64,000 nt of DNA from NCBI GenBank assembly GCA_934352055.1, contig CAKRJY010000004.1, forward strand, positions 62,001-126,000, written 5' to 3'. Made by a program: the position numbers and the translations under genes. The notes below the pieces were generated by a model, which saw only the letters and a list, made by a program, of their open reading frames with translations, was not told the DNA's origin and ran no database searches. The first letter of the stretch is position 1, and the number at the start of each line of letters is the position of its first letter. The DNA is from an uncultured Lachnospiraceae bacterium (GTDB taxonomy: Bacteria; Bacillota; Clostridia; Lachnospirales; Lachnospiraceae). Positions 17,062-25,970 of this stretch are shown here, piece by piece.

Positions 17062-17856
17062 TTATGACATCTGGTCTAATATTTCCTCTAAAACATCTTC
17101 TACACGCTCACAGCGGGCAGCTTTCACATCTTCCATGGTTGGATTACAATTTTGCATCAGATACGGCTGACCTACAAATTCTAACATCGAACGGTCATTT
17201 TCGTTATCACCAAAAGCTACCATTTCTTCCGGCGCAATTCCTAATTTCTCGCTGATTGCCTTCATTATGACACCTTTATTTACGCCAAGCGGTGTGAAAT
17301 CTGCCCACTCTGTCCCGGAAACCATAAGCTGGCATCTTCCGGCAATCTTTTTCTTAAACATCTCGGTGATTTCTTCCTGATGGTCTTCCGGCGTAAAATA
17401 AGAAACCTTAATAATCGGCTCCGTAATATCTTCCGGTTTGGAAATAACGGTAACGTCATTTTTTATATAGTTGCGCAAATGCGATACATAATCGATATTT
17501 TTAGGCACAATATAACAGGTACGTTCTCCCGACATCAGCACCTCACTCTGTGGATCTTCCATAACCATGTGGCTGATTTCAAGTGCAAGTTCTCTCTCGA
17601 ACTGATGCTTCAAAAACACTTCATCATGATACATAACAAGAGAACCATTTTCGCAGAGATACATCAAATCTCCCTGCACTTCTTTAAACATATTGTATAA
17701 ATTAAAATATTGTCTTCCGCTTGCCGGCACAAAAAGAATGCCTCTATTCGTCACTTCCTGAATCATACGGATTGCTTTTTTGGAACAACTTTGCATATGA
17801 TTCTGTAAAAGTGTACCGTCTAAATCGGATGCAATTAATTTTATCTTTTGTTTCAT
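17062..17856 (-). CDS. Cof-type HAD-IIB phosphatase
   Basis: Haloacid dehalogenase-superfamily hydrolase of 264 residues. Motif I is ASDLDGTLLQ (nucleophile Asp), motif II PASGR, motif III includes KGVIMKAI, and motif IV FGDNENDRSML; a C2B cap lies between. Such enzymes dephosphorylate sugar phosphates or pyridoxal phosphate, often with broad range. It is followed by the protease/phosphoesterase pair on the same strand, 24 nt away. Confidence 0.9.
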   Translation of the reverse strand: MKQKIKLIASDLDGTLLQNHMQSCSKKAIRMIQEVTNRGILFVPASGRQYFNLYNMFKEVQGDLMYLCENGSLVMYHDEVFLKHQFERELALEISHMVMEDPQSEVLMSGERTCYIVPKNIDYVSHLRNYIKNDVTVISKPEDITEPIIKVSYFTPEDHQEEITEMFKKKIAGRCQLMVSGTEWADFTPLGVNKGVIMKAISEKLGIAPEEMVAFGDNENDRSMLEFVGQPYLMQNCNPTMEDVKAARCERVEDVLEEILDQMS

Positions 17857-17897
17857 CGTAACCTTCCTATCCTTCCACTCGTTTTCGATTACCTATC

Positions 17898-20720
17898 TTA
17901 GCAGAAACTTTGCAGCATTTCTACCTTGTTTCGAGCAGACTCCCAGGAAAGTTCTCTTAAGTCCTGCTGCAGACTCTTCACGACTTCCTCCTCTTTTTCG
18001 TTCCAGCTACATGCTGCCAGCTGCTGGTAAATATAATCCAACGGCTGCAAATCTTCGTTATCCAATGCACTCTGCAACATTTCTAACAGATTCTGTTTTG
18101 TTTCTGTCACCGGCTCTGGATGATTTTCTTCCTGAAAATAGTCCTGCAAATATTGTCTATGTGCCTTGATCTGCGCCATTAAAATGGTGTGCAGCATCTG
18201 TATTTGTTCTCGGTTATTGACACATAGCGCCATTTCCTGCAAACGGGCTGTCTTTGACAAAAGCAGTGCGCCTACGGTCGCCGATGCTCCCTTTAACGTA
18301 TGAATATAACGACGATATGCTTCCTGATTCTCATCCGTCCATTCCTCTGCAAATAATGTCGTCAACTTTTGCTGCATATGGGTCAGCTCACGGGCAAATT
18401 CCTGCAAGCCGTTAAAAAGCCTTTCCTTGTTTTTCCATACAAGCATTGCATAATCCAGATCAAACTCTTCGATCTGCGGTAAATTCGCCACCGCATACAT
18501 GGTTTCATCTTTTTTTACATTTTCCCGCTGCTCGATATATTCCCCTGGCAAATGCGCCAGAAGCATTTTTTCAAGAGCATCGTATAAAATAGGTTTTGGC
18601 AAAAAGTCGCAAAATCCTGCAGCAAGATAACGTTCCTTCGCCCCAGCTGTCACATTTGCTGTCAGCATGATGACCGGCGTATCCTGGCATAAATGCTGAT
18701 GATCCTTACGCATCAGCTCATATGTCTGTATACCATCCAGTTCCGGCATCATATGATCCAGGAAAATCAAATCATAATGTTCCTGTTTTATCTTTTCCAG
18801 ACATTCCTTACCACTAGATGCCTGCACAACCTGAATTTTGCTTTCTTTTACAAGTTCCACAAAAACGCGACGATTCATGTCATTATCGTCTACGAGTAAT
18901 ACTTTTGCCTGTGGTGCCACAAATCCGCTGTTAAACGTATCATACGTTCCATTTTGCGCAATCATTTTTTCAAAATCACCCACCGGCGTCTTATCCGCAA
19001 TTGGTTGATACAGAATAAATGAAAAATTACTTCCCACACCTTCCTGACTCCAGACATCCAGCTTACTTCCCATGAGTTGTAATAAAGAAGTCGAAATATT
19101 AAGTCCAAGTCCAGCGCCCTCTATGTGACGAACGGCAGCTTCCTCCACACGGTCAAAGCGTTCATAAATCTGCGGGATTTTTTCCGGATTGATACCATTT
19201 CCCGTATCTTTTACAGAAAAACGTACACCAAATTCTGCTTCTGGTGATGTTTTAACCCCCTCCACATAAAATGTCACGCTTCCCTGCTCTGTATATTTGA
19301 TGGCATTGGTCAATAAATTGATCAGCACCTGACGAATACGTATATCATCACCAATGTAACCACGCGGCAATGTCGGGTCTACGATTACCTGAAATGCCAG
19401 ATTCTTTTTCTTTGCATGTGGCATCATCATTTGATACAAATCATACAGCATATCTCCCAACTGATAATGCACCGGCAATATATTCAGCTTCCCAAGAGAA
19501 ATTTTTGATGTATCCAAAATATCATTTACAAGGCTTAAAAGCATATCGGCTGCACTATCCACATCTGTTGCATATTTCAAAATCTGCGGATCTGTCGCTT
19601 CACGTAAAACCATTTCATTCATTCCCATAATGGAATTGATCGGGGTGCGCAACTCATGTGACATACTGGCAATAAAATCACTTTTCGCCTGATTGGCTTC
19701 ATTTGCTGAAGCCATCAATGTCTGGATACGTTTCATCTGCCGTTCTTCATCTGTCAAATCAGTCAGAAGAACGGAATAGCCCATGCGTACGCCTTCCTCA
19801 TAGATTTGATCGATATGCACATCATATACCCTGTCTTGCAAATACAATTTATTGACAATCCCTGTGCGCAAATAGGATAGAAGTTTTGTTTCTTTCAACA
19901 GCTCGCCCTGCTTTTGCCATTGTAATGACGGAAACAGTTCTTTTGCTTTTGCATTCGCTTCTACATAACCATAATTACCATTGACAATGACAATCGGTTC
20001 ACGCATATTTTCAAAAATATTATTATGCGCCACACGTGATATATCAAACATATCCTGCACAATAGCAGAAGAGAAAAACAGAATCATTCCCATAGCAGTC
20101 AGCGATGGCATCAGTTCGTATCCACGATCTACTCCATACCGACGAAGCGGTACCACAACAAGTGGTAACAACGTACAGGCGAATAACATTTTACAGCTAT
20201 GACGGTATTTATCATTTGTCGCCTCGTACCATCCCCGCGCCGCATAGATAGCACAGCCAAAAATCTGTATGGCATCATAAATCGAATTCAAATAGATGAC
20301 CGGTCCATAGTCGCGATATAAATACGCAGTTGTCCCCTGTTTTACATAATAAATAGCCTGATAAAAAAATGTATGATACTGGCATGTCCAGGCAAATAAC
20401 ATCACAAGAATGTCCAATAACAGCATTATGCCAACAATGTTTTTATGCAATTTCCGATGCGTATAATGTACGCAAAAAAGGAAGAAAAAGGTATTCACAA
20501 ACGCCACACCAATATAGCGCAATTTCATAATCAGAAGAATGGCATCCACCGACTTTGCCTGCAATTCCATAAAATATGCCGCATTTTCAATCAGACATAA
20601 AAATGCCACAATCAACATCAATTTTGACAACCGGTTGGACTCCTGAACACCTGCTGCAAGAACAAAGGCGATACATCCAATCGTTATGATTGCTTGAAAA
20701 ACTAATATTCCCTGACTCAT
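17898..20720 (-). CDS. Hybrid sensor histidine kinase (7TM-HK/PAS/HisKA/HATPase/REC/Hpt)
   Basis: Membrane-bound hybrid phosphorelay kinase of 940 residues. Residues 1-225 hold seven predicted helices of the 7TM-histidine-kinase N-terminal type. A PAS-like domain is at 230-330. HisKA has phosphoacceptor His355 (SHELRTPIN), HATPase_c has N472 (LLTNAIKYT), DTGNGI and GAGLGL. The receiver domain has DDND at 611 and phosphoacceptor Asp655 (LDHMMPELDG). An Hpt domain has His807 (YIHTLKGASA). The complete internal relay lacks an output domain, so phosphate probably goes to a separate regulator. Signal unknown. Confidence 0.92.
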   Translation of the reverse strand: MSQGILVFQAIITIGCIAFVLAAGVQESNRLSKLMLIVAFLCLIENAAYFMELQAKSVDAILLIMKLRYIGVAFVNTFFFLFCVHYTHRKLHKNIVGIMLLLDILVMLFAWTCQYHTFFYQAIYYVKQGTTAYLYRDYGPVIYLNSIYDAIQIFGCAIYAARGWYEATNDKYRHSCKMLFACTLLPLVVVPLRRYGVDRGYELMPSLTAMGMILFFSSAIVQDMFDISRVAHNNIFENMREPIVIVNGNYGYVEANAKAKELFPSLQWQKQGELLKETKLLSYLRTGIVNKLYLQDRVYDVHIDQIYEEGVRMGYSVLLTDLTDEERQMKRIQTLMASANEANQAKSDFIASMSHELRTPINSIMGMNEMVLREATDPQILKYATDVDSAADMLLSLVNDILDTSKISLGKLNILPVHYQLGDMLYDLYQMMMPHAKKKNLAFQVIVDPTLPRGYIGDDIRIRQVLINLLTNAIKYTEQGSVTFYVEGVKTSPEAEFGVRFSVKDTGNGINPEKIPQIYERFDRVEEAAVRHIEGAGLGLNISTSLLQLMGSKLDVWSQEGVGSNFSFILYQPIADKTPVGDFEKMIAQNGTYDTFNSGFVAPQAKVLLVDDNDMNRRVFVELVKESKIQVVQASSGKECLEKIKQEHYDLIFLDHMMPELDGIQTYELMRKDHQHLCQDTPVIMLTANVTAGAKERYLAAGFCDFLPKPILYDALEKMLLAHLPGEYIEQRENVKKDETMYAVANLPQIEEFDLDYAMLVWKNKERLFNGLQEFARELTHMQQKLTTLFAEEWTDENQEAYRRYIHTLKGASATVGALLLSKTARLQEMALCVNNREQIQMLHTILMAQIKAHRQYLQDYFQEENHPEPVTETKQNLLEMLQSALDNEDLQPLDYIYQQLAACSWNEKEEEVVKSLQQDLRELSWESARNKVEMLQSFC

Positions 20721-20760
20721 ATTTTCCTATCTTATACTCCTCTTTCTGTAACTCAGTCCC

Positions 20761-22359
20761 CTATAAAAGTGGTGCCAGCAATCGTAAAAACATCTGTAAC
20801 AGACGTTTCCAAGGTTTCCGTCCCGTATTATACTGTTCTGTCACCTCGCAGCTAACACGCATCATCGCTTCCATATCCTGTTTTGTTTCTGCCACAGCCA
20901 CACCATAGGCATACATACAGCCATTTTCAAAATGATGATACAAACTGCGATAATCAAAATTGATGGTTCCGCAGGTTGCCACCACATCATCCACCACACA
21001 CATCTTTGCATGGCAAAAACCCGGGGTATATTCATAAATCCGTACACCATACTTTGTCAAACAATGGTAATAGGATCTCGTCACTTCATAAACCATACGC
21101 TTGTCCGGAATCCCCGGTGTAATAATGCGCACATCCACGCCACGCTTTTTTGCCAGACGGATAGCATGTACCATTTCGTCTGTCAAAATCAAATATGGCG
21201 ATACCAGCCAGCAATAGTTGATTGCTTTGTTAATCAAACTAATGTAGACCTCTTCTCCCACTTGTTCACCGTCCATCGGCCGGTCTGCATAAGGCTGTAC
21301 AAACGCTTTCGGCTCGTCTTCCAAAGCGGCTGGAATCTCTGTTTCATAAGGTGCATCCAAATATCTGGATACATCCATATCATCTACATCATTCCCTTTT
21401 ACAGCATTCCAATTTTCCAAAAAAGTCGCTGTGAGACTCCGCACTGCCATACCACAAATCCGTATCCCTGTATCCTTCCAATAACCATAGGGATGCGTCA
21501 TATTAAAATATTCGTTCGCCATATTGTAACCACCGGTAAATCCAATAACACCGTCTACAATTGTGATTTTACGGTGATCCCGATTATTTAGGAAGAAATT
21601 CAAACCCGGCATACATGGATTAAAAATTCGACAGGAAATACCGAGAGCATTTAATTTTTTTGCGAAATCTTCGTTGATAAAAGCGATACTGCCAATATCA
21701 TCATAAAACACGCGCACTTCCACGCCGGCAGCCACGCGCTCCACTAAAATTTCTTGTATTTCATTCCATGCCTCTGCCTGCTCAATGGCAAAATACTCCA
21801 TAAATATGAAATGTTTTGCATTCCTTAGAGCTTCCTTTTGCGCCTCAAACCCTTTGTATGCTTCATCATAATACGTAATCGGGCAATCTGCATAAAGTGG
21901 ATATCCACTCTTTGTGTGTAAATAATAGGAAATGCTTGCCAGTTGCGTATTCTGCCCCTTTAGCTTAGCCATGGCATTATTAATTTCCGGCTGCGCTTTT
22001 TTCCCAGACAACATAGGCAGAAGCACCTCATCCACTGCCTCGTACCGCTGCCGCATTTTGTGGGTATATCCATTCAAACCTACAAGCAGATACATCACAA
22101 TACCAAAAACCGGGAAAGCTAAAATCAGCATAATCCACGGTGTTTTCATATTATTAGAGCGATCCTGTGCATACAAAAAAATCACCAGTATAATGGCCAA
22201 AATGCGCGTTGCAATATTGATCCCCTCCGCATAGGCATTGAGCTTTGTAAAAATAACAACAATAAACGCAAGTTGTAATGCAATCGCAAGTGCAGAGAAA
22301 AAGAGCCTTGCAATACCGTTTTTCACATGTGCTTTTTTTTCGTAAGTCCGTTTTTTCAT
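20761..22359 (-). CDS. cls: Cardiolipin synthase (PLD family)
   Basis: Protein of 532 residues with two N-terminal transmembrane helices (about 15-60), a third hydrophobic segment, and two phospholipase D (HKD) motifs: HRKITIVDGVIGFTGG and HAKMCVVDDVVATCG. This is the ClsA-type layout; it joins two phosphatidylglycerol molecules to make cardiolipin. Monocistronic by appearance. Confidence 0.93.
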   Translation of the reverse strand: MKKRTYEKKAHVKNGIARLFFSALAIALQLAFIVVIFTKLNAYAEGINIATRILAIILVIFLYAQDRSNNMKTPWIMLILAFPVFGIVMYLLVGLNGYTHKMRQRYEAVDEVLLPMLSGKKAQPEINNAMAKLKGQNTQLASISYYLHTKSGYPLYADCPITYYDEAYKGFEAQKEALRNAKHFIFMEYFAIEQAEAWNEIQEILVERVAAGVEVRVFYDDIGSIAFINEDFAKKLNALGISCRIFNPCMPGLNFFLNNRDHRKITIVDGVIGFTGGYNMANEYFNMTHPYGYWKDTGIRICGMAVRSLTATFLENWNAVKGNDVDDMDVSRYLDAPYETEIPAALEDEPKAFVQPYADRPMDGEQVGEEVYISLINKAINYCWLVSPYLILTDEMVHAIRLAKKRGVDVRIITPGIPDKRMVYEVTRSYYHCLTKYGVRIYEYTPGFCHAKMCVVDDVVATCGTINFDYRSLYHHFENGCMYAYGVAVAETKQDMEAMMRVSCEVTEQYNTGRKPWKRLLQMFLRLLAPLL

Positions 22360-22414
22360 GCTTTTGCCACTCCTCTATCAGACCGTTACGCTCCCCAAAA
22401 TATCTATGATTTTC

Positions 22415-23143
22415 TTATTTTACCAAATCTTTGACGACTTCTCCTGCCGCAATGAGTCCGGCAACTGACGGCACAAATGCCACACTGCCCGGAATCGCCC
22501 GCCGCTTCGCGCAATTCTCTTCTGCCTTGATCTCCGTACTATCCTTTTGCATTGGCGTTATTGGCTTTTCCTCTGAATAAACTACCTTTAGCCTCTTCAC
22601 ACCACGCTTCTTTAACTCACGGCGCATCACCTTAGCTAATGGACACATGCTTGTCTTATAAATATCGGTCACCCGAAAATCACTGGCATCTAGTTTGTTT
22701 CCCGCTCCCATGCTGCTAATTATCGGTATTCCCATTTCCTGGCATTTCATGACAAGCGCTATTTTTGCAGTAACTGTGTCAATGGCATCTACCACATAAT
22801 CATATTCTGCAAAAGGAAAGTCATCTGCATTCTCCGGCAAAAAGAAACATTTATAAGTCTGCACTTTTACATCCGAATTGATGTCTAACATACGTTCTTT
22901 CATCACATCAACTTTGTATTTACCAACGGAACTATGTGTTGCAATAATCTGACGATTAAGATTACTCAGGCAAACCGTATCATTATCAATCAAATCAAAA
23001 GCACCAACACCACTACGCACGAGTGCTTCGCAAACGTATCCTCCTACGCCTCCTATACCAAACACTGCTACTCTGGCTTTTTGTAAACGTTCTATGGCCT
23101 CTGTACCAAGCAATAATTCCGTTCTTGAAAACTGTGTTAACAT
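22415..23143 (-). CDS. tcdA: tRNA threonylcarbamoyladenosine dehydratase
   Basis: ThiF/E1-like enzyme of 242 residues that cyclises t6A37 of tRNA to ct6A. The ATP-binding Rossmann motif is FGIGGVGGYV, followed by NRQIIATHSSVG, VVDAIDTVTAK and SSMGAGNKLD. The C-terminal PGSVAFVPSVAGL is typical of TcdA/CsdL. Start at 23143 is supported by GAGGA 10 nt upstream; the longer frame reading into the repeat element is not supported. Confidence 0.93.
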   Translation of the reverse strand: MLTQFSRTELLLGTEAIERLQKARVAVFGIGGVGGYVCEALVRSGVGAFDLIDNDTVCLSNLNRQIIATHSSVGKYKVDVMKERMLDINSDVKVQTYKCFFLPENADDFPFAEYDYVVDAIDTVTAKIALVMKCQEMGIPIISSMGAGNKLDASDFRVTDIYKTSMCPLAKVMRRELKKRGVKRLKVVYSEEKPITPMQKDSTEIKAEENCAKRRAIPGSVAFVPSVAGLIAAGEVVKDLVK

Positions 23144-23220
23144 CGCACTTTTTTCCTCTTTTCCCACCAACTTTGTTGGAGATAATTCTACCACGAATCA
23201 TGCCTCCGCACAAGTTTTCG

Positions 23221-23801
23221 CAGGGACGTTCCTTTTGCCGCATGGAGTGTCCCCTCTGGCTTGGAGCACTGGCGCAGGGGATACGGACAGGCAAGGCGCA
23301 GAATGCAGGGAGAAAACTTTGGAGCAGGTTAGGTGAGTCTCTTTGTGAGATCTTTTCTTTTCATAAAATGTCTCTTGCGCAGCTTCGACTGACGTCAGGA
23401 TGTGTCCACATCTGACAGATATTCAGGGCGTCACTTATAAGAGATGCTAAGGACTTGGACAATGTTTTAAACGACTAGTGGCAACCGGCGCAAACGAACA
23501 TCCATGTGCGGTTGCGCCTCTCGGGTACATCCTTGTACCCGAGTTGCCTCAGTATTTACAAGTCCTAAGCATCTCTAATTCGTTCTGCATTCATATCTGT
23601 CAGAGGTGAACATCATCCAAGACGTTTGTCGAACTTTGCAGAGACATTTTTAATCTCAAAAAGAAAAAGTTTCACAAAGAGAGACTCCCTGTTCTGCGAC
23701 AGTTTTCCCCCTGCATCCTGCGCCTCGCCTGTCCGTATCCTCTGCGCCAACTCATCCTTATGCCAATGGGGACACTCCATGCGGCAAAAGGAACGTCCCT
23801 G
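23221..23801. repeat. 581-bp imperfect palindromic repeat element (MITE-like) with three-way-junction core
   Basis: The ends (23221-23254 and 23768-23801) are perfect 34-bp inverted repeats. Imperfect inverted similarity continues inward to about 23457 and 23559, where an 18-bp pair has one mismatch. The 101-bp centre folds as a three-way junction: GGCAAC/GTTGCC (23480-23485 with 23543-23548), GGCGCAA/TTGCGCC (487-493 with 512-518) and a 10-bp CTCGGGTACA stem with TCCT loop (520-543). It contains no gene; short frames in each arm start alike (GRSFCRMECP) because the arms are copies. No target duplication is obvious. This fills the otherwise empty 23144-23805 gap. Confidence 0.8.
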
Positions 23802-23805
23802 ACGC

Positions 23806-23838
23806 AAAAATCCCGGGAGCAGGGTGCTCCCGGGATTT
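23806..23838 (-). terminator. Strong terminator of rplY
   Basis: A 14-bp perfect stem, AAATCCCGGGAGCA with its complement, GGG loop, and a TTTTT tail on the minus strand. It lies 13 nt after the rplY stop and touches the repeat element. Confidence 0.92.
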
Positions 23839-23851
23839 ACTACTATCATAT

Positions 23852-24442
23852 TTATTCAGCTGCTGCTTCTTCGGCATCCTCATCACTTGGAATGTCCGCA
23901 TTGTTCGGTGCAAGTACCGTAACAACAACACTATCCAGATGTGTTACGACATCAACATCTTTGTTCTTAGCAATTGCAAGATCACCGACGGTAATCGTAT
24001 CTCCCAAATGCAATGTAGAACAGTCTACATCAATCTTATCAACCAGATGCTCCGGTGTTGCCTTGTATGCTACTTCCTCAAGAAGCTGCTCGAGTGCTCC
24101 CTCAATCACCTTATCCTTGTTGTGCAGGATAATCTCGGCTACAGAATGTACTTTCTCGCCTTTTACAAGCTCCTGAAAATCCATTTCCAAAATGCTACGT
24201 GTCATTGCATCGTAATCCATCTCTTTGATCAGGACATCATACTCCTTGCCCTCAACCTCAAGCATAATCTGGCTACCCTTCATGCACTGACGCATGATTC
24301 TCTCAGCTTCCTTCTTCTCAATCTTCAGAAGAATCGAACCTTCGATCTGTCTGCCAAAGAGATTACCTGTCACATAGCCTTCTCTTCTGAGCTTCTTTGC
24401 TTTCTCCGTTGTTTCTCTTCTTTGTGCTTTTAAAGTATTCAT
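23852..24442 (-). CDS. rplY: 50S ribosomal protein L25 / general stress protein Ctc
   Basis: Protein of 196 residues of the bL25 long (TL5/Ctc) form. The N-terminal 5S-rRNA-binding domain (about 1-95) includes GYVTGNLFGRQIEG; the Ctc beta domain (about 100-185) holds PEHLVDKIDVDCSTLHLGD; an acidic tail EDAEEAAAE ends it. Start at 24442 follows a clear GGAGG; the longer frame has no ribosome binding site and non-homologous sequence. It has its own promoter with an approximately 90-nt leader. Confidence 0.92.
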   Translation of the reverse strand: MNTLKAQRRETTEKAKKLRREGYVTGNLFGRQIEGSILLKIEKKEAERIMRQCMKGSQIMLEVEGKEYDVLIKEMDYDAMTRSILEMDFQELVKGEKVHSVAEIILHNKDKVIEGALEQLLEEVAYKATPEHLVDKIDVDCSTLHLGDTITVGDLAIAKNKDVDVVTHLDSVVVTVLAPNNADIPSDEDAEEAAAE

Positions 24443-24539
24443 TTGTCTTTTCCTCCATGCTACAAATCTAAGAACATAGGGAAGTTTGCGGAATGTCATT
24501 AAAACAAATGGCGTTTCGTTTCTCTTCGTTCCAAAAACT

Positions 24540-24568
24540 GTTATAGTCCTTTTATTTGCAGAATGCAA
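24540..24568 (-). promoter_or_regulatory. Predicted rplY promoter
   Basis: Minus strand TTGCAT (24563-24568), 17-nt spacer, TATAAC (24540-24545). The predicted start gives a leader of roughly 90 nt ahead of GGAGG and ATG. Confidence 0.6.
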
Positions 24569-24602
24569 GAGGAAATTTCATCTTCTACACCTGTGTATTT
24601 TT

Positions 24603-25382
24603 CTAACCGAGAACCCCCTGCAAAGATACTGCATCCAGAAAGAGTTCACGGAACGTCATCGTACCTCCCGCTCTCTCTTCTGTCTGTTTTGCTGCAAGTT
24701 CTCCCATTTGACCAAGAAAATGACAACATGCATTTGCACTCTCGATGGAAGGTTCCACTGCCAAAAATGTTGCCAGCGCAACCGATGACATACATCCACT
24801 GCCCGTAATATGCGACATCATGCGATGTCCTCGTTCACATACATACAAGCTTTTTCCATCTGTAATATAATCTTTTTCTCCTGAAGCCACTACGATTCCA
24901 TGCACTTCATCTGCAAATTGCTGCAATGCGTCCAAGTCCATGTCTGTATCAGCCGCATCAACACCTACCGCCGTATTACGCTGTCGCATCAATGCTAATA
25001 TTTCCGAATAGTTACCCCGAATACAGGTTGGGTGCACGCGCTCCATCAATGCCATACATTTGTTTCGCCTGAAAGTTGATCCGGCTACTCCCACAGGATC
25101 CAACACAATCGGATGCCCTAATGCAGCTGCTTTTTTTGCAGCAAGTTCCATGGCATCTAAGCATTCTGTTGCGCCAAGATTACAGACGAGCGCGTTCGTT
25201 CCTGCTGTGATCTCTTCTACTTCCAATGTATGATGTGCCATGGTCGGCGATGCGCCCAATGCCAGCACCATATTCGCGCAATCATTTACGGTAATTGTAT
25301 TCGTGATGCAATGCACAATCGGATGTACCTGTTTTATTTTGTTCAAATATTCCCGTAACAACGGTTCCATATCTTTTTCCAT
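24603..25382 (-). CDS. thiM: Hydroxyethylthiazole kinase
   Basis: ThiM phosphorylates 4-methyl-5-(2-hydroxyethyl)thiazole for thiamine salvage. Family blocks seen: VHCITNTITVNDCANM near the N-terminus, LGASPTMAHH, LDPVGVAGSTFRR, the GNYSEI motif and VTGSGCMSSVALATF with the catalytic Cys loop. 259 residues. ATG 25382 has AGGAG seven nt upstream. Last gene of the thiE-thiD-cytX-thiW-thiM operon. Confidence 0.95.
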   Translation of the reverse strand: MEKDMEPLLREYLNKIKQVHPIVHCITNTITVNDCANMVLALGASPTMAHHTLEVEEITAGTNALVCNLGATECLDAMELAAKKAAALGHPIVLDPVGVAGSTFRRNKCMALMERVHPTCIRGNYSEILALMRQRNTAVGVDAADTDMDLDALQQFADEVHGIVVASGEKDYITDGKSLYVCERGHRMMSHITGSGCMSSVALATFLAVEPSIESANACCHFLGQMGELAAKQTEERAGGTMTFRELFLDAVSLQGVLG

Positions 25383-25410
25383 CGAAGAACTCCTATGGTT
25401 ATGACGTATG

Positions 25411-25923
25411 TTATTCTTCCAGACTTGCCTGCATGCGTCCCAAGACACCTGTCTTTTTCAAAGAAGCAGTAATGACAATCGCAATCAAGGTTCCACCACA
25501 TGTACTAATCAAAAATGGAACTACGAAGGTGAAGAGTGCTGCTGCCTTATTTCCCATAACGAGATACGCGATTGGGTAGGAGAGCATGCCGCCCAAAATA
25601 CCCGTTCCTACTACTTCGCCAATATAGGCAAATGGTAACTTCTTTCCATATTTATACAGAAGGCCACCCAAAAGTGCACCACACATACTGCCCGGAAATG
25701 CCAATGGGCTTCCCAAACCGATTAAATTGCGGATCAGGGATGCAATAAATGCCTGTGCCAATGTCCACCAAGGTCCTACTGTAACGACACATAAAATATT
25801 AACAAGGTGCTGTACCGGTGCACATTTCGACCCAAAGACCGGGAAGGAAAATAAACTTCCAACCACGGCAACTGCCGCCATAAGTGCTGTGATAGTTAAT
25901 TTCTTCAGATTTACTTTTTTCAT
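25411..25923 (-). CDS. thiW: ThiW, thiazole-precursor ECF transporter S component
   Basis: Membrane protein of 170 residues with about five hydrophobic helices and the family segments SKCAPVQHLVN and GLGSPLAFPGSMCGALLGG. ThiW takes up the thiazole moiety through the shared energy-coupling-factor module, which is not in this window. It is directly upstream of thiM, which phosphorylates the imported compound. Confidence 0.92.
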   Translation of the reverse strand: MKKVNLKKLTITALMAAVAVVGSLFSFPVFGSKCAPVQHLVNILCVVTVGPWWTLAQAFIASLIRNLIGLGSPLAFPGSMCGALLGGLLYKYGKKLPFAYIGEVVGTGILGGMLSYPIAYLVMGNKAAALFTFVVPFLISTCGGTLIAIVITASLKKTGVLGRMQASLEE

Positions 25924-25970
25924 GATACTCTCTCTTTCTTTCCGGAGACATCATGAAAAACATGTGTCCC

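Noticed and set aside
20932..21591. 219-codon frame on the plus strand
   Set aside because: Antisense to cardiolipin synthase, Cys/His-rich shadow translation.
23013..23415. Short frames on both strands encoding GRSFCRMECP-like peptides, also at 23613-23849
   Set aside because: They arise from the two arms of the palindromic element; no ribosome binding sites and each runs through inverted-repeat DNA. Treated as repeat, not genes.
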